In this document: piece by piece, positions 8,472 to 17,320 of the stretch
Layout: each line of letters starts with the position of its first letter
How positions within the stretch are numbered: the stretch's first letter is position 1
Assembly (NCBI GenBank): GCA_023416275.1
Contig: JAEZIB010000161.1
Span: forward strand, 61,131 to 125,130
Direction of reading: 5' to 3'
Origin: Bacillota bacterium
GTDB lineage: Bacteria > Bacillota > Clostridia > Acetivibrionales > DSM-1351
DNA: 64,000 bases
Translations under genes and position numbers: made by a program
Notes under the pieces: model-generated
Databases searched by the model: none
Seen by the model: the letters and a program-made list of their open reading frames with translations, nothing else
What the model was told of the DNA's origin: nothing

Positions 8472-10100
8472 ATGTCTGGTTATACAATTATAGTTTTTAT
8501 TATTTTTCTATTGATTACAATGTATCTTGGGTATCTCGGGTACAAAAACACAAAATCTTCTCAGGATTATCTTCTAGCAGGCAGGAAAACTCATCCGTTA
8601 ATTATGGCATTATCATATGGAGCTACATTTATAAGTACATCTGCAATTGTTGGTTTTGGCGGATTAGCTGCTAACATGGGGATGGGGCTCTTATGGCTGA
8701 CTTTTTTTAATGTTTTTATTGGTATATTTATTGCGTTCATATTTTTTGGGAAAAGAACAAGAAGAATGGGGCATACCCTGGATGCCCATACTTTTTCTGA
8801 ATTATTAGGAAAAAGGTTTGATTCAAAATTCATACAGGGCTATGCTGCGGTACTTATTTTTGTATTTATGCCAATATATGCTGCTAGTGTTATAAAGGGC
8901 GGTGCAAATTTTGTTCAGACGTATTTTGGAATACCATATAGTGTTTCATTATTAGCTTTTGTAGCTGTGGTTGCAATCTATGTTTGGATGGGTGGCATGA
9001 AGGGAGTAATGTATACCGATGCTTTTCAAGCAGGCATTATGTTTATTGCGATGGTAGTTCTCCTTGTAACGGCATATGTGAACCTGGGAGGAGTAACTTC
9101 TGCACATACGCAGCTTACTGAGCTTTTCAGCAATCCTACAATTCAAAAGGATATAGCAAAGTCAATAGCTGGTGGATTTCAGGGTTGGACCTCCATGCCA
9201 AAGGGTGGCTCTCCGATGTGGTGGAGTCTTGTTTCAACAATAGTTCTTGGTGTAGGAATTGGCGTATTGGCTCAACCACAACTAGTGGTCAGGTTTATGA
9301 CGGTAAAAAGCGATAGAGAGCTAAACAGAGCTGTTCTATCTGGTGGGGTTTTTATATTTGCAATGACGGGAGTAGCCTTTGTAGTTGGAGCTCTTGCCAA
9401 TATACTTCTATTCCAAAAGACAGGTAAAATAGCTATAGTTGCTGCTGGCGGTGTCAATGATAACATCATCCCTCTTTTTATAAAGAATTTCTTACCTGAA
9501 TGGTTTTCTTCAATATTTCTCGTTTCAATGCTGGCTGCCGCAATGTCTACATTGAGTGCTCAGTTCCACACGATGGGCTCAGCTGCCGGTAGAGACTTAT
9601 ATGAAAAAACTTTTGAAAGAAAGGGAAATTCTTTAGTAATAACAAAATCTGCGACGCTGGTGGTTATATTAATAAGTACAGCAATTGCATGGGCAGCCAG
9701 CGGACTTCCAATTGCGGATGGTATTATTGCTAAGTTTACTACTATATTTTTTGAATTGACAACAGCTGCATTTTTGCCTGTTTATGTAGCGGCCTTATTC
9801 TTTAAGAGCATTCCTAAAGCAGCTGTAAAATGTGCTATGCTAGCAGGCTCTGCGGCATGGTTTTTCTGGACCTTCTTTGTCCATTCAAATGCTTCATATA
9901 TGCAGATATGCAAGCTGCTGACAGGGAAAGCCTCTATTGTATTGGGAACATCTTTAGAAAAGTTTTCAATGGTAGGAACAACCTTTATCGCACTTCCGGT
10001 GTCAACTATCGTAATGTTGATTATATGGCTAGCTTATGTAAAGACAGGGAAAAGGGATTTAGAAACAAAGCACATTGATAAGTGCTTCGAGAGTATTTAA
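8472..10100 (+). CDS. Sodium:solute symporter family protein
   Basis: A 542-residue polytopic protein with about 13 transmembrane helices, the normal size for the SSS family. The N-terminus (YLLAGRKTHPLIMALSYGA, then FISTSAIVGFGG) is the usual SSS opening, where helix 1 is broken and binds sodium. A WMGGMKGVMYTDAFQAGIM segment and a later MLAAAMSTLSAQFHTMGSA segment are also typical; Ser/Thr of the latter form the Na2 site in relatives. The start follows a TAAGGAGGA site. The small single-helix accessory protein upstream places it in the subgroup with such partners. The substrate (organic acid, amino acid or sugar) is not visible. Confidence 0.88.
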   Translation: MSGYTIIVFIIFLLITMYLGYLGYKNTKSSQDYLLAGRKTHPLIMALSYGATFISTSAIVGFGGLAANMGMGLLWLTFFNVFIGIFIAFIFFGKRTRRMGHTLDAHTFSELLGKRFDSKFIQGYAAVLIFVFMPIYAASVIKGGANFVQTYFGIPYSVSLLAFVAVVAIYVWMGGMKGVMYTDAFQAGIMFIAMVVLLVTAYVNLGGVTSAHTQLTELFSNPTIQKDIAKSIAGGFQGWTSMPKGGSPMWWSLVSTIVLGVGIGVLAQPQLVVRFMTVKSDRELNRAVLSGGVFIFAMTGVAFVVGALANILLFQKTGKIAIVAAGGVNDNIIPLFIKNFLPEWFSSIFLVSMLAAAMSTLSAQFHTMGSAAGRDLYEKTFERKGNSLVITKSATLVVILISTAIAWAASGLPIADGIIAKFTTIFFELTTAAFLPVYVAALFFKSIPKAAVKCAMLAGSAAWFFWTFFVHSNASYMQICKLLTGKASIVLGTSLEKFSMVGTTFIALPVSTIVMLIIWLAYVKTGKRDLETKHIDKCFESI

Positions 10101-10233
10101 GCGACACCAAGTCTTTATGTACACATGTTTCATGTAGCCACCTTTGCTATAGATTTTTATTAAAAATATTGTAAAATATGTATAATTATTATAATATATT
10201 AAGTAACTACAACAATTAAAAGGGGGAGAAAAC

Positions 10234-10773
10234 ATGTTTAATGTAAGACGTATGTTATTGATTGGCGTTTTGTCACTGGTATTTACCGTATCTTTCTCAT
10301 CTTTGGCGCTTGCCGCTGAATCTGTGGTGAGCCAAGAGGTAACAAGTTCTGAAAACATTGATATCGGTATGTCCAAATATTTTTGGTATCATCAGATTGT
10401 TTCAGAAAAGCCACTCTACTTAAAGGATGCCGATACTGGTACCTGGTATGATAGTGTAAAGGGCAAGGTTGTAATCAAATGGAATAACTTGATACCAATT
10501 TTTAACTCATTAAATGCAGATTTACAGGTGGCTGATGATTTAAGGTACGAGTTTACGTTAGTTTGTAGCGAGAGCTGTTCTTCCGATTCTATTAATGGGA
10601 CTTTTGATATCAAAAGAAATGGGGTACTGGTTGCATCAAATATTAAGGGTCAGCTTTATGGATTAAACTTGAATGAGGGCGATTATTTCAAATTTTATTC
10701 TGACGACATGGATTGGCATTTTAGTGCTTATATTACTGATAGGATTGATGGAACAATTAATATTAGCAAATAA
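10234..10773 (+). CDS. Secreted protein of unknown function
   Basis: A 179-residue protein with a clear signal peptide: basic start (MFNVRRM), hydrophobic core and a likely Ala-Leu-Ala cleavage site about residue 28. The mature part is a small domain rich in beta-forming residues, Tyr, Trp and Asp, with two nearby Cys residues (SESCSSD, plus a Cys before it) that could bond. I do not recognise the family. RBS is AGGGGGAG. The gene stands alone and its terminator lies about 370 bp away because a MITE-like element sits just after the stop codon. Confidence 0.65.
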   Translation: MFNVRRMLLIGVLSLVFTVSFSSLALAAESVVSQEVTSSENIDIGMSKYFWYHQIVSEKPLYLKDADTGTWYDSVKGKVVIKWNNLIPIFNSLNADLQVADDLRYEFTLVCSESCSSDSINGTFDIKRNGVLVASNIKGQLYGLNLNEGDYFKFYSDDMDWHFSAYITDRIDGTINISK

Positions 10774-10796
10774 AGCATCAAGGATTTATATAAGTA

Positions 10797-11063
10797 ACTC
10801 AACTTTCCCATACAGAAAATCTATCGGTGTTCAAACTTATCAATGGTTTGTTGCCGAAATAATTGCTCGAATTAGTAATGGCTCATCTCAGCATTTTAGC
10901 TGTCGCACACATTCACCATCCATGGTTCATGGTGTGCTAAAACCGACATCGTGTCGGTTTTTCAGCAAAAAACTTCGATTTGCCAACTAATTCATGCAAT
11001 TATTTCTAACCCAACTTTCCATTGATAAGTTGAACACCTATAATTCAACTGGGAAAGTTGAGT
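10797..11063. mobile_element. MITE-like element, copy 1 (267 bp) with 5-bp target duplication
   Basis: The element begins ACTCAACTTTCCCA and ends with the exact inverse TGGGAAAGTTGAGT. Both ends are flanked directly by AAGTA (10792-10796 and 11064-11068), a perfect 5-bp target duplication. It encodes no transposase. Inside is a strong hairpin AAAACCGACA / TGTCGGTTTT, and its last 55 bp match a unit that also occurs alone at 14823-14877. Two longer copies lie at 15925 and 56874. Confidence 0.82.
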
Positions 11064-11142
11064 AAGTAAGTATTAAAACTAAAAATCAGTTTAGTATCGT
11101 TACACACATTCTATATAATTTTATTTATACATAAGCAAAATA

Positions 11143-11182
11143 GAAAAGGCTTTTGAGGGTTGCACCTTGAAGGCCTTTTACT
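11143..11182 (+). terminator. Terminator-like hairpin
   Basis: AAAAGGCTTTTGAGG pairs (with G-U pairs) with CCTTGAAGGCCTTTT and is followed by ACTTTGAC. It probably ended the secreted-protein transcript before the MITE-like element was inserted. The rest of the gap to 11430 shows no gene. Confidence 0.5.
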
Positions 11183-11429
11183 TTGACTAAAGTCAATTAC
11201 GGTTCAAAGTCTTATATGATTTTTTGTAACAGATGAGTACAATACAATTGGAAATATAGCAGATAAACTATCACAAATGCCATTAAGCTGTTAAAATGTT
11301 ATTATATGATGATACCTACCTAGCTCGTAAATGGGTAAAAAAAGTTACTGTGTATCGGATGTCATCGCAGTTTTATATTACAAATAGCTATTTTTTAGCT
11401 GCTATGATTATTTTTTAAGGAGAACTATC

Positions 11430-12128
11430 GTGAAAATAACAATAGTTTATGGTACAGAGCGCAAAGGTACTACATACAATATTGCTCAGAAAGTGGTTGA
11501 AAATATTGAAAATGCTGAGGTGACTGAGATTTTCCTTCCAAGGGAGTTACCTGAGTACTGTATATCATGCCTCAGATGTTTTACCGAAGAACAAGGAACC
11601 TGTGCTCATAGTCGTTATACCAATCAGATACGTGAAAAGCTCCTTTGGGCAAATTTAATTATATTAACTTCGCCTGTATATTCATTTCATGTTTCTGGTC
11701 AAATGAAGGTGTTTTTAGATCATTTTGCAAACATGTGGATTGTTCACCGCCCTTATAACGAAATGTTTAATAAGCAAGGCTTGGTTATAGCAACAGCATC
11801 AGGTCCTGTTTATTCAAAAACACTTAATGAAATGAAAGATAGTCTGGATTTTTGGGGAGTTGCAAAAACATATAAACTAGGCTTTGCAATAATGGAAGTA
11901 AGTTGGAGTAAGATTTCTCCAAAAATTAAAAAGAAAATTTTTAATAAGGCAAAAGCTATAGCTAGAAAAATTAAAGCCAATAATGGAAACATAAAACCCT
12001 GCTTTAGAGTGCGTAAATGGTTTTTTATAAGTCGTTTTATGCAAAAGAAAATAAAAGCGAGTCCTCCTGATGTAGCATATTGGGAAGAGAAAGGCTGGAC
12101 AGGAAAAGTACGTCCTTGGCGCACATGA
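11430..12128 (+). CDS. NAD(P)H-dependent FMN oxidoreductase, flavodoxin-like fold
   Basis: A 232-residue protein starting at GTG, 7 nt after AAGGAG. The N-terminus (MKITIVYGTERKGTTYNIA) is the phosphate-binding loop of flavodoxin-like FMN reductases, and LILTSPVYSFHVSGQMKVFLDH is the second family signature, next to the flavin ring. A CISCLRC motif near residue 48 sits where iron-sulfur flavoproteins and related reductases carry cysteines. Neighbours support a redox role: the next gene, 51 bp downstream, codes for a flavodoxin-ferredoxin fusion, so the two may pass electrons to each other. Confidence 0.85.
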   Translation: MKITIVYGTERKGTTYNIAQKVVENIENAEVTEIFLPRELPEYCISCLRCFTEEQGTCAHSRYTNQIREKLLWANLIILTSPVYSFHVSGQMKVFLDHFANMWIVHRPYNEMFNKQGLVIATASGPVYSKTLNEMKDSLDFWGVAKTYKLGFAIMEVSWSKISPKIKKKIFNKAKAIARKIKANNGNIKPCFRVRKWFFISRFMQKKIKASPPDVAYWEEKGWTGKVRPWRT

Positions 12129-12178
12129 TGGATATATAAACGTAAGTTAGTACAATATTAGTTAAGAGGTGAAAGTTA

Positions 12179-12904
12179 ATGATATTTTATTTTTCTGGAA
12201 CGGGCAATTCAAAATGGGTTGCGGAATATTTAGCAAATAAGTTGGATGATAGTGTGACAAATATTGTAGATGTAAAGGATGAGTCTTATACCTTTACAGA
12301 GGGACAGAGGATAGGCCTGGTTTTCCCGGTGTATGCTTGGAGTGCACCACAGCTTGTATTTGAATTCGCAAGAAAAATAGCTGTACATGGCGCATTTGTC
12401 TATTCCGTTTGTACTTGCGGCAGTGAAGCAGGGAAAACAATGAAACAACTTGGTAAAGTCATTCCGCTAAATAGCGCTTATAGCATTTCTATGCCAAGTA
12501 ATTATATTATTGGTATGAATTCTGAAAGTGAAGAAGGAATACAAAGAAAGATAGCAAATGCCAAACAGAGACTTGATATAATTTGCAACGATATAGATAA
12601 TTGCATTTCCAAATCAGATATTACAGAAGGGAGCCTTCCTACTATAAAATCAGGCTTGGTTGCACCTATGTTTAATAAATTTGCCCGTACGACAAAACCA
12701 TTTAAAGTTACAGAAGGTTGCAATTCATGCGGGCTTTGTGAAAAAGTTTGCTTGGCGAAAACAATTGAGATTAAAGATGGAAAGCCAATGTGGGGAAAAG
12801 AATGCTACCAATGTCTTGCATGCATAAATCGTTGTCCTCAAAAAGCAATTGAGTATGGGAAATCGACCGTAGGAAAATTAAGGTATTATTTTAAGGAAGG
12901 TTAA
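12179..12904 (+). CDS. EFR1-type flavodoxin-ferredoxin fusion protein
   Basis: 241 residues. The N-terminal flavodoxin-like domain opens MIFYFSGTGNSKWVAEYLA, the FMN-phosphate loop, and has a VFPVYAWSAPQLV loop. The C-terminal 60 residues carry two [4Fe-4S] motifs, CNSCGLCEKVC and CYQCLACINRCP. This domain order and length match the EFR1 family of clostridial ferredoxin proteins, cytoplasmic electron carriers with unknown partners. It is translated from GAGGTG and lies in one operon with the upstream flavin reductase. Confidence 0.87.
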   Translation: MIFYFSGTGNSKWVAEYLANKLDDSVTNIVDVKDESYTFTEGQRIGLVFPVYAWSAPQLVFEFARKIAVHGAFVYSVCTCGSEAGKTMKQLGKVIPLNSAYSISMPSNYIIGMNSESEEGIQRKIANAKQRLDIICNDIDNCISKSDITEGSLPTIKSGLVAPMFNKFARTTKPFKVTEGCNSCGLCEKVCLAKTIEIKDGKPMWGKECYQCLACINRCPQKAIEYGKSTVGKLRYYFKEG

Positions 12905-12934
12905 CTGTTATAAGCGAGCAAAGATTAGAATGTA

Positions 12935-13200
12935 ATACAATCATAAAATCATAACCTATATCTACTACACTTTTCTCATATTCACTATTATTTAGTACAA
13001 TGATTACATAATTTTTAGTATTATCTCTAATTATAAAAGCTATAACTGGGTAGATAGCCACCATGATGCACGATCTGTTTATTACCACTGGAATTGCTAC
13101 TAGAATCACTGTGGCCATCACTATTTTCTACGATATCTCCATCAATAACCATCCATAGGCGTAACTTTTCTTTATGGGGAGTAAACATTTCTTGTAACGA
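12935..13200 (-). pseudogene. Decayed C-terminal copy of the beta-lactamase-fold gene
   Basis: The minus strand repeats the last quarter of the neighbouring serine-hydrolase-like gene: MFTPHKEKLRLWMVIDGD corresponds to its MFTPHLENYGYGWFIDEK, then HHGGYLPSYS, and, in another frame, FIIRDNTKNYVIIVLNNSEY corresponds to FIIRDNTKHYVVIILSNTEY. At least one frameshift separates the segments and no N-terminal part or start remains. It is a partial tandem duplicate in decay. Confidence 0.75.
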
Positions 13201-13241
13201 TTACTTTCTGCAGTACCCAAGATAAAAACTTCTTTAATAAT

Positions 13242-13280
13242 AAAGACCTCTGATTGCTAAATCCATCAGAGGTCTTTTAG
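13242..13280 (-). terminator. Terminator of beta-lactamase-fold gene
   Basis: AAAGACCTCTGAT pairs with ATCAGAGGTCTTT. On the minus strand the stem is followed by TATTATT; on the plus strand by TTAG. It sits 25 bp after the stop codon at 13305 and before the decayed copy. Confidence 0.75.
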
Positions 13281-13304
13281 ATGCTCTTGCTGTCGCAAGT
13301 TATA

Positions 13305-14519
13305 TTATTCTTCTTCTAGGGCATCCAATAAATAGTACCCCATGTCCATTGCGCGTTTTTCATATTCAGTATTACTCAATATGATGACTACATAATGTTT
13401 GGTATTATCTCTGATTATAAATGAACTGTAACCTGGCAGATAACCGCCATGATGTACAACATCCGCTTCTTTGGGATGGTCATCATTTGCTATACTGCTT
13501 GATGCACTATTAGAAATATCGCTGTGCTCGTCAGCTGCTTCTGCATCATTCTCTGTGTTTTTTTCATCAATAAACCAGCCATATCCATAATTTTCTAAAT
13601 GAGGAGTAAACATTTCCTTTAAAGATTCATTTGTAATAAGCTTTCCGATATTTAAAGCTTTATTCCATTTATATAGGTCTTCAACAGTAGAATAAATTCC
13701 TCCTGCTGCATATGTAAGTGTAGGTTCTGCTTCAATTGATTTTTCATATGTAATTGAGGGCTCTGCTACTTTTTCTTCCGTTAATTCAGTATTTTTTGCG
13801 ACAGGCTTTTTATATCCAATTGCCCTGTCAGCTATTCCGGATTTGTCATTGGTACTTTTTGTATTGCTTAAGAATCCAGAGTTATTCATATTTAAAGGTT
13901 TAAATATATTTTGTTCAATATAGTCCTCATATTTCATTCCTGACACTTTTTCTATTATATATCCAAGCAATGCATAATTTGAATTGCTGAATTCATATTT
14001 TGTTCCAATATCAAAATTGAGGGGCTTATTTTTGAATAAATCTATCACTTCTGCAGAAGTATATGTGCGCTTTCCAATTTCTATAGAATCCACATGTGAA
14101 TATAATTCAGGTATTCCAGAAGTATGTGTGAGCAGATGATAGATTTTGAGCTTATCACCATTGGGGTAATCGGGAATATACCTATTAACAGTGTCCTGTA
14201 TGTTTAGTTTATTCTTTTCTTGAAGCATCATAATTGCGGTAGCAGTAAACTGTGAGGTGACAGAACCAATTCCAAAAACAGTCTGGGGCTTGTTAGCAAT
14301 GTTTTTGTCATGGTCAGCGTTACCATAGCCGCTGCTTAGTAAAACCTCATCACCCTTTGCAACTAGAACAGAGCCATCAAAGTCTGAGTATAAGCTCATT
14401 ACATTTTGCAATTTCTCCTGAGTTTCTTTGTTAGTATCGTTATTACTGGTACAGCCTGTAAATAATACTGAAAGAGTTAGTGTCAAAGTTAGTAAAACTA
14501 ATAGATATTTCCTAAGCAT
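13305..14519 (-). CDS. Beta-lactamase-fold lipoprotein with substituted catalytic residues
   Basis: About 404 residues. An N-terminal signal ends in a lipobox-like LFTGC, so the protein is probably a lipoprotein on the outer membrane face. The domain (about 45-400) is the class C beta-lactamase/D-Ala-D-Ala peptidase fold (HLLTHTSGIPELY, ALLGYIIEKVSG). The active-site motifs have changed: SxxK reads SVTS and YxN reads FSN, while the HHGG motif remains. Without Lys and Tyr acylation chemistry is doubtful, so it may be a binding protein. A polar insert before HHGG is rich in Asp, Ser and Glu. The ATG at 14531 touches the AAAGGA site, so the ATG at 14519 is preferred. Confidence 0.8.
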   Translation of the reverse strand: MLRKYLLVLLTLTLTLSVLFTGCTSNNDTNKETQEKLQNVMSLYSDFDGSVLVAKGDEVLLSSGYGNADHDKNIANKPQTVFGIGSVTSQFTATAIMMLQEKNKLNIQDTVNRYIPDYPNGDKLKIYHLLTHTSGIPELYSHVDSIEIGKRTYTSAEVIDLFKNKPLNFDIGTKYEFSNSNYALLGYIIEKVSGMKYEDYIEQNIFKPLNMNNSGFLSNTKSTNDKSGIADRAIGYKKPVAKNTELTEEKVAEPSITYEKSIEAEPTLTYAAGGIYSTVEDLYKWNKALNIGKLITNESLKEMFTPHLENYGYGWFIDEKNTENDAEAADEHSDISNSASSSIANDDHPKEADVVHHGGYLPGYSSFIIRDNTKHYVVIILSNTEYEKRAMDMGYYLLDALEEE

Positions 14520-14822
14520 AATAACTATCATTCCTTTCCGCTGTGCTTAAGGCACAAAAAGTGATAAAAAATTGGTGCTGAACCTCAGATATGTTGCAAA
14601 AAATTAACTCTACTAAGGTGAGCGGGCCTTCCTTTAGCGAAGCCTCAAAAGTGAAAATCAAGTGTATATTATTGTTTTTAACCGATAGAAATTGACTTAA
14701 AAACAATTAAATTATACCAATTTCGACTTGGCATGTCAAAATATAGATTTTAAGGAATGTTATTTACAGAGGAAATAATAGTTAATATTTAGCGTGATTT
14801 TCAATGTTAAAGTAAAATTAAT

Positions 14823-14877
14823 ACCCAACTTCCCAGTTAAAAATTGTAGTGTGGGAGCTATCAATGGAAAGTTGAGT
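14823..14877 (-). repeat. Solo 55-bp end unit of the MITE-like family
   Basis: Ends ACCCAACTTCCCA and TGGAAAGTTGAGT are imperfect inverted repeats. Read on the minus strand the unit matches the last 55 bp of the copy at 10797-11063 and the tail of the copy at 15925-16430 (AGCTCCCACAC then TACAATTTTTAA). No clear target duplication was seen. Confidence 0.6.
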
Positions 14878-15007
14878 TGAGTATTATTTTCTGGAGATTA
14901 ATAGTCCTTGACTAAGGCGTTAACTGTATATAGCATTATAAAGAGCAGATATAAGCAATATATTTATTTTAAAATAGCTTTGTAAATATACTTTGTATAA
15001 ATTTCTA

Positions 15008-15016
15008 TGGTATAAT
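15008..15016 (+). promoter_or_regulatory. Extended -10 promoter for alarmone synthetase
   Basis: TGG directly before TATAAT makes a TGnTATAAT extended -10 box, about 75 bp before the start codon at 15093. No good -35 is visible, as is normal for extended -10 promoters. Confidence 0.5.
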
Positions 15017-15092
15017 ATAATTGAAAAAAATACGCATAGATTGTTTTACTTGTAAATACAATAAATAATTGTGGAAGGAAGAGTCAAACACA

Positions 15093-15803
15093 ATGATTAT
15101 GAAGAAAGTTGCGCAGATTAAATCGTTACATGGTTTGGATGCAATATTATCAAGTGATGAGATTGAAAATATTAGAGTAAGCTTTTTTGAGATGCAGCAT
15201 TTATATCAATCAGCAACACGCGAGATAAGTACAAAACTGGAAATACTAGATGACGAATTTAAGTTTATACATAGGCGAAACCCAATTCATAATATGCAAA
15301 GCCGTATAAAATCAATAGAAAGTATCTTTGAGAAATTGAACAGAAAAGGGCTTGATATAAGCATAGAGGCTGCTAAGGAACATTTGACAGATATAGCAGG
15401 CATAAGAGTAGTATGCTATTATATTGAAGATATTTACAAGATTGCAGAGATGCTGAAGAGTCAAGATGACATTACACTTATCCGACAAACGGATTATATA
15501 AAAGAACCCAAGCCCAATGGTTATCGCAGTTTGCACTTGGTTGTCAAAGTACCTGTATTTTTTTCTGATAGAAAGGAAATTGTCCCTGTTGAGATACAGA
15601 TCCGAACAATGGCTATGGACTTCTGGGCTAGTCTTGAGCATCAATTAAGATATAAAACTATGGAAACAGTTCCGCCTTCAGTATCACAAGAACTGTTTGA
15701 ATGTGCTGAAAAAATCGCATATACAGATTTAAAAATGCAGGATATTTATAAAACTCTAATGAAATACAATTGCGACACAGAATTTGAGTTGGACTCAATT
15801 TGA
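15093..15803 (+). CDS. Small alarmone synthetase, GTP pyrophosphokinase family
   Basis: 236 residues, with no hydrolase, TGS or ACT domain, which is the size of RelP/RelQ-type synthetases. The RelA/SpoT synthetase core is clear: an IHRRNPIHNMQSRIKS-type entry, the DIAGIRVVCYYIEDIY motif, the YIKEPKPNGYRSLHLVV G-loop and VEIQIRTMAMDFWASLEHQL, where the Glu of EIQIRT is a conserved catalytic-site residue and ARG/Tyr stack on the nucleotide. It should make (p)ppGpp from ATP and GDP or GTP in response to stress. A TTG at 15069 extends the frame, but GGAAGGAAGAG lies in that extension, 9 nt before the ATG at 15093. Confidence 0.88.
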   Translation: MIMKKVAQIKSLHGLDAILSSDEIENIRVSFFEMQHLYQSATREISTKLEILDDEFKFIHRRNPIHNMQSRIKSIESIFEKLNRKGLDISIEAAKEHLTDIAGIRVVCYYIEDIYKIAEMLKSQDDITLIRQTDYIKEPKPNGYRSLHLVVKVPVFFSDRKEIVPVEIQIRTMAMDFWASLEHQLRYKTMETVPPSVSQELFECAEKIAYTDLKMQDIYKTLMKYNCDTEFELDSI

Positions 15804-15924
15804 TTTCCTGATTATTGGATTGTTTTCAATATGAAAAATATTTTAGTATAAAGTCTTGAACTTAAGGGATAACCTAGTTTGAGGCTTTTTATAATGTCTT
15901 AATAAATTAAGTAACAAATTAGTA

Positions 15925-16430
15925 ACTCAACTTTCCCACACAGAAAATCTAATGGCGTTCAAACTTATCAATGGTTTGTTGCCGAAACAACTCGAAAGCA
16001 TAGTTGGTGCTTACATGGTGCACTTTCGAGTCTCAAAAAACGCAAGCGTTTTTTGCCGATATGGGGGTATTTATTTATCAATGCTTTAGCCGACTTTCCA
16101 CATTAACCATCCATGGTTCATAGTATGCTAAAACCGACATCGTGTCGGTTTTCCAGCAAAAAAACTTAGAGCTTGCTGAACAGTTGTAAGGTGTACATGA
16201 ATACTATTTTCGATATTATATTAATACTAGAATCATTGCATTCATTCAGCAAGCTTTTTTACCAACTAATTCATGCAATTATTTCTAACCCAACTTTCGA
16301 ATGGAAAGTCGAGCTATTCTTAAGTTTACCAATGGCTTGTTTACAAATAAACTAACTTATGTCATAAAATTATTTAACTTTTCATTTGATAAGCTCCCAC
16401 ACCTACAATTTTTAAATGGAAGAGTTGAGT
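15925..16430. mobile_element. MITE-like element, copy 2 (506 bp), with inserted modules
   Basis: Left end ACTCAACTTTCCCA, right end TGGAAGAGTTGAGT (12 of 14 matching the inverse), flanked by TAGTA and TAGCA, an imperfect target duplication. Compared with the copy at 10797 it carries two extra blocks: a double hairpin at 15990-16054 (ACTCGAAAG / CTTTCGAGT, then AAAAAACGC / GCGTTTTTT), and a roughly 90-bp block at 16170-16258 bounded by AGCTTGCTGAA and TTCAGCAAGCT. It holds no transposase gene. It fills most of the 855-bp gap between the alarmone synthetase and sigma-factor genes. Confidence 0.72.
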
Positions 16431-16659
16431 TAGCAAGGAAAGTTTATCAAATTAAGATTAAAAATAATATGTTTGTGTCAGATTTAATAAATTAGCTTCG
16501 AAATATATAGTGTGTATTGAATAAAACTTGTGATGCTTCGTTTTGTTGCAAATACGGTATTTAGTTTGTTATTCATACTTTTAATTGAAATTAGTATATG
16601 CTATTTTTAAATGCAGCCCATGTAAATGTGTTATTGATTTGAGAAGGGAGAGTGTTTTT

Positions 16660-17319
16660 TTGGAAGACAAAATAGTGGCACTGTTAGAGAAAAAGCCGGA
16701 AAAAGGTCTTGAGAAACTTATGGATATGTATACTGGCTTGGTTTATACAATTGTTTATAATAAACTTATTTCATTTTGTACCAAGGAGGATATTGAGGAA
16801 TGTGTCAGCTCAGTGTTTTTTGAAGCTTACGAAAAAAGGTCTAGTATTGACCTGACAAAAGGAACGCTTAAAGCGTTTCTAGCGGTTTTGGCGAAGAGAA
16901 GAGCCATTGATGTTTTTAGAAAGAAGGAGAAGGATATAGGAAAGGTAGTTTCTCTTGAACAATTTGAAGTAAAAAAACAAGAAGAGCTAATTGATATAGA
17001 AGTGACAAGCCAAGGCAATGAGACAAAGAATATGGTTGTTGAAAGCATAAAGTCCTTAGGTGAGCCTGACAGTGAGATATTTATCAGAAAGTATTATTTT
17101 GGACAAAGTACGAAAATTATAGCCAATATATTAGGCTTAAAAGAAAATACAGTGGACAAAAAGGTTTCACGAGGACTTGTAAAACTAAGAAAAATACTAG
17201 AAAAAGATATAGTATTGGAAGAATATAAAGGTAACTATAAAGAAGAATGTACACCCAAAGGTTTTTTTGTGCCAGAAACAGGTGTGGCATTAAATATGCA
17301 AGAAAGGAAGGATATCTAA
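16660..17319 (+). CDS. ECF-type RNA polymerase sigma factor
   Basis: The frame is open from 16585, but GAAGGGAG at 16643-16650 points to the TTG at 16660, giving 219 residues. Region 2 is visible (LMDMYTGLVYTIVYN, then the helix ending KRRAIDVFRK) and region 4 ends in a helix-turn-helix (TKIIANILGLKENTVDKKVSRG). A tail of about 30 residues follows. The next gene starts 1 bp after the stop and codes for a single-helix membrane protein, the usual place for the anti-sigma partner. The target stress is unknown. Confidence 0.85.
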   Translation: MEDKIVALLEKKPEKGLEKLMDMYTGLVYTIVYNKLISFCTKEDIEECVSSVFFEAYEKRSSIDLTKGTLKAFLAVLAKRRAIDVFRKKEKDIGKVVSLEQFEVKKQEELIDIEVTSQGNETKNMVVESIKSLGEPDSEIFIRKYYFGQSTKIIANILGLKENTVDKKVSRGLVKLRKILEKDIVLEEYKGNYKEECTPKGFFVPETGVALNMQERKDI

Positions 17320-17320
17320 T

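Noticed and set aside
10673..10990. 105-codon frame across the end of the secreted-protein gene into the MITE
   Set aside because: It overlaps a real gene in another frame and runs into repeat sequence.
16173..16495. Two short frames in the gap before the sigma factor
   Set aside because: Both lie in MITE copy 2 and have no RBS or protein-like features.
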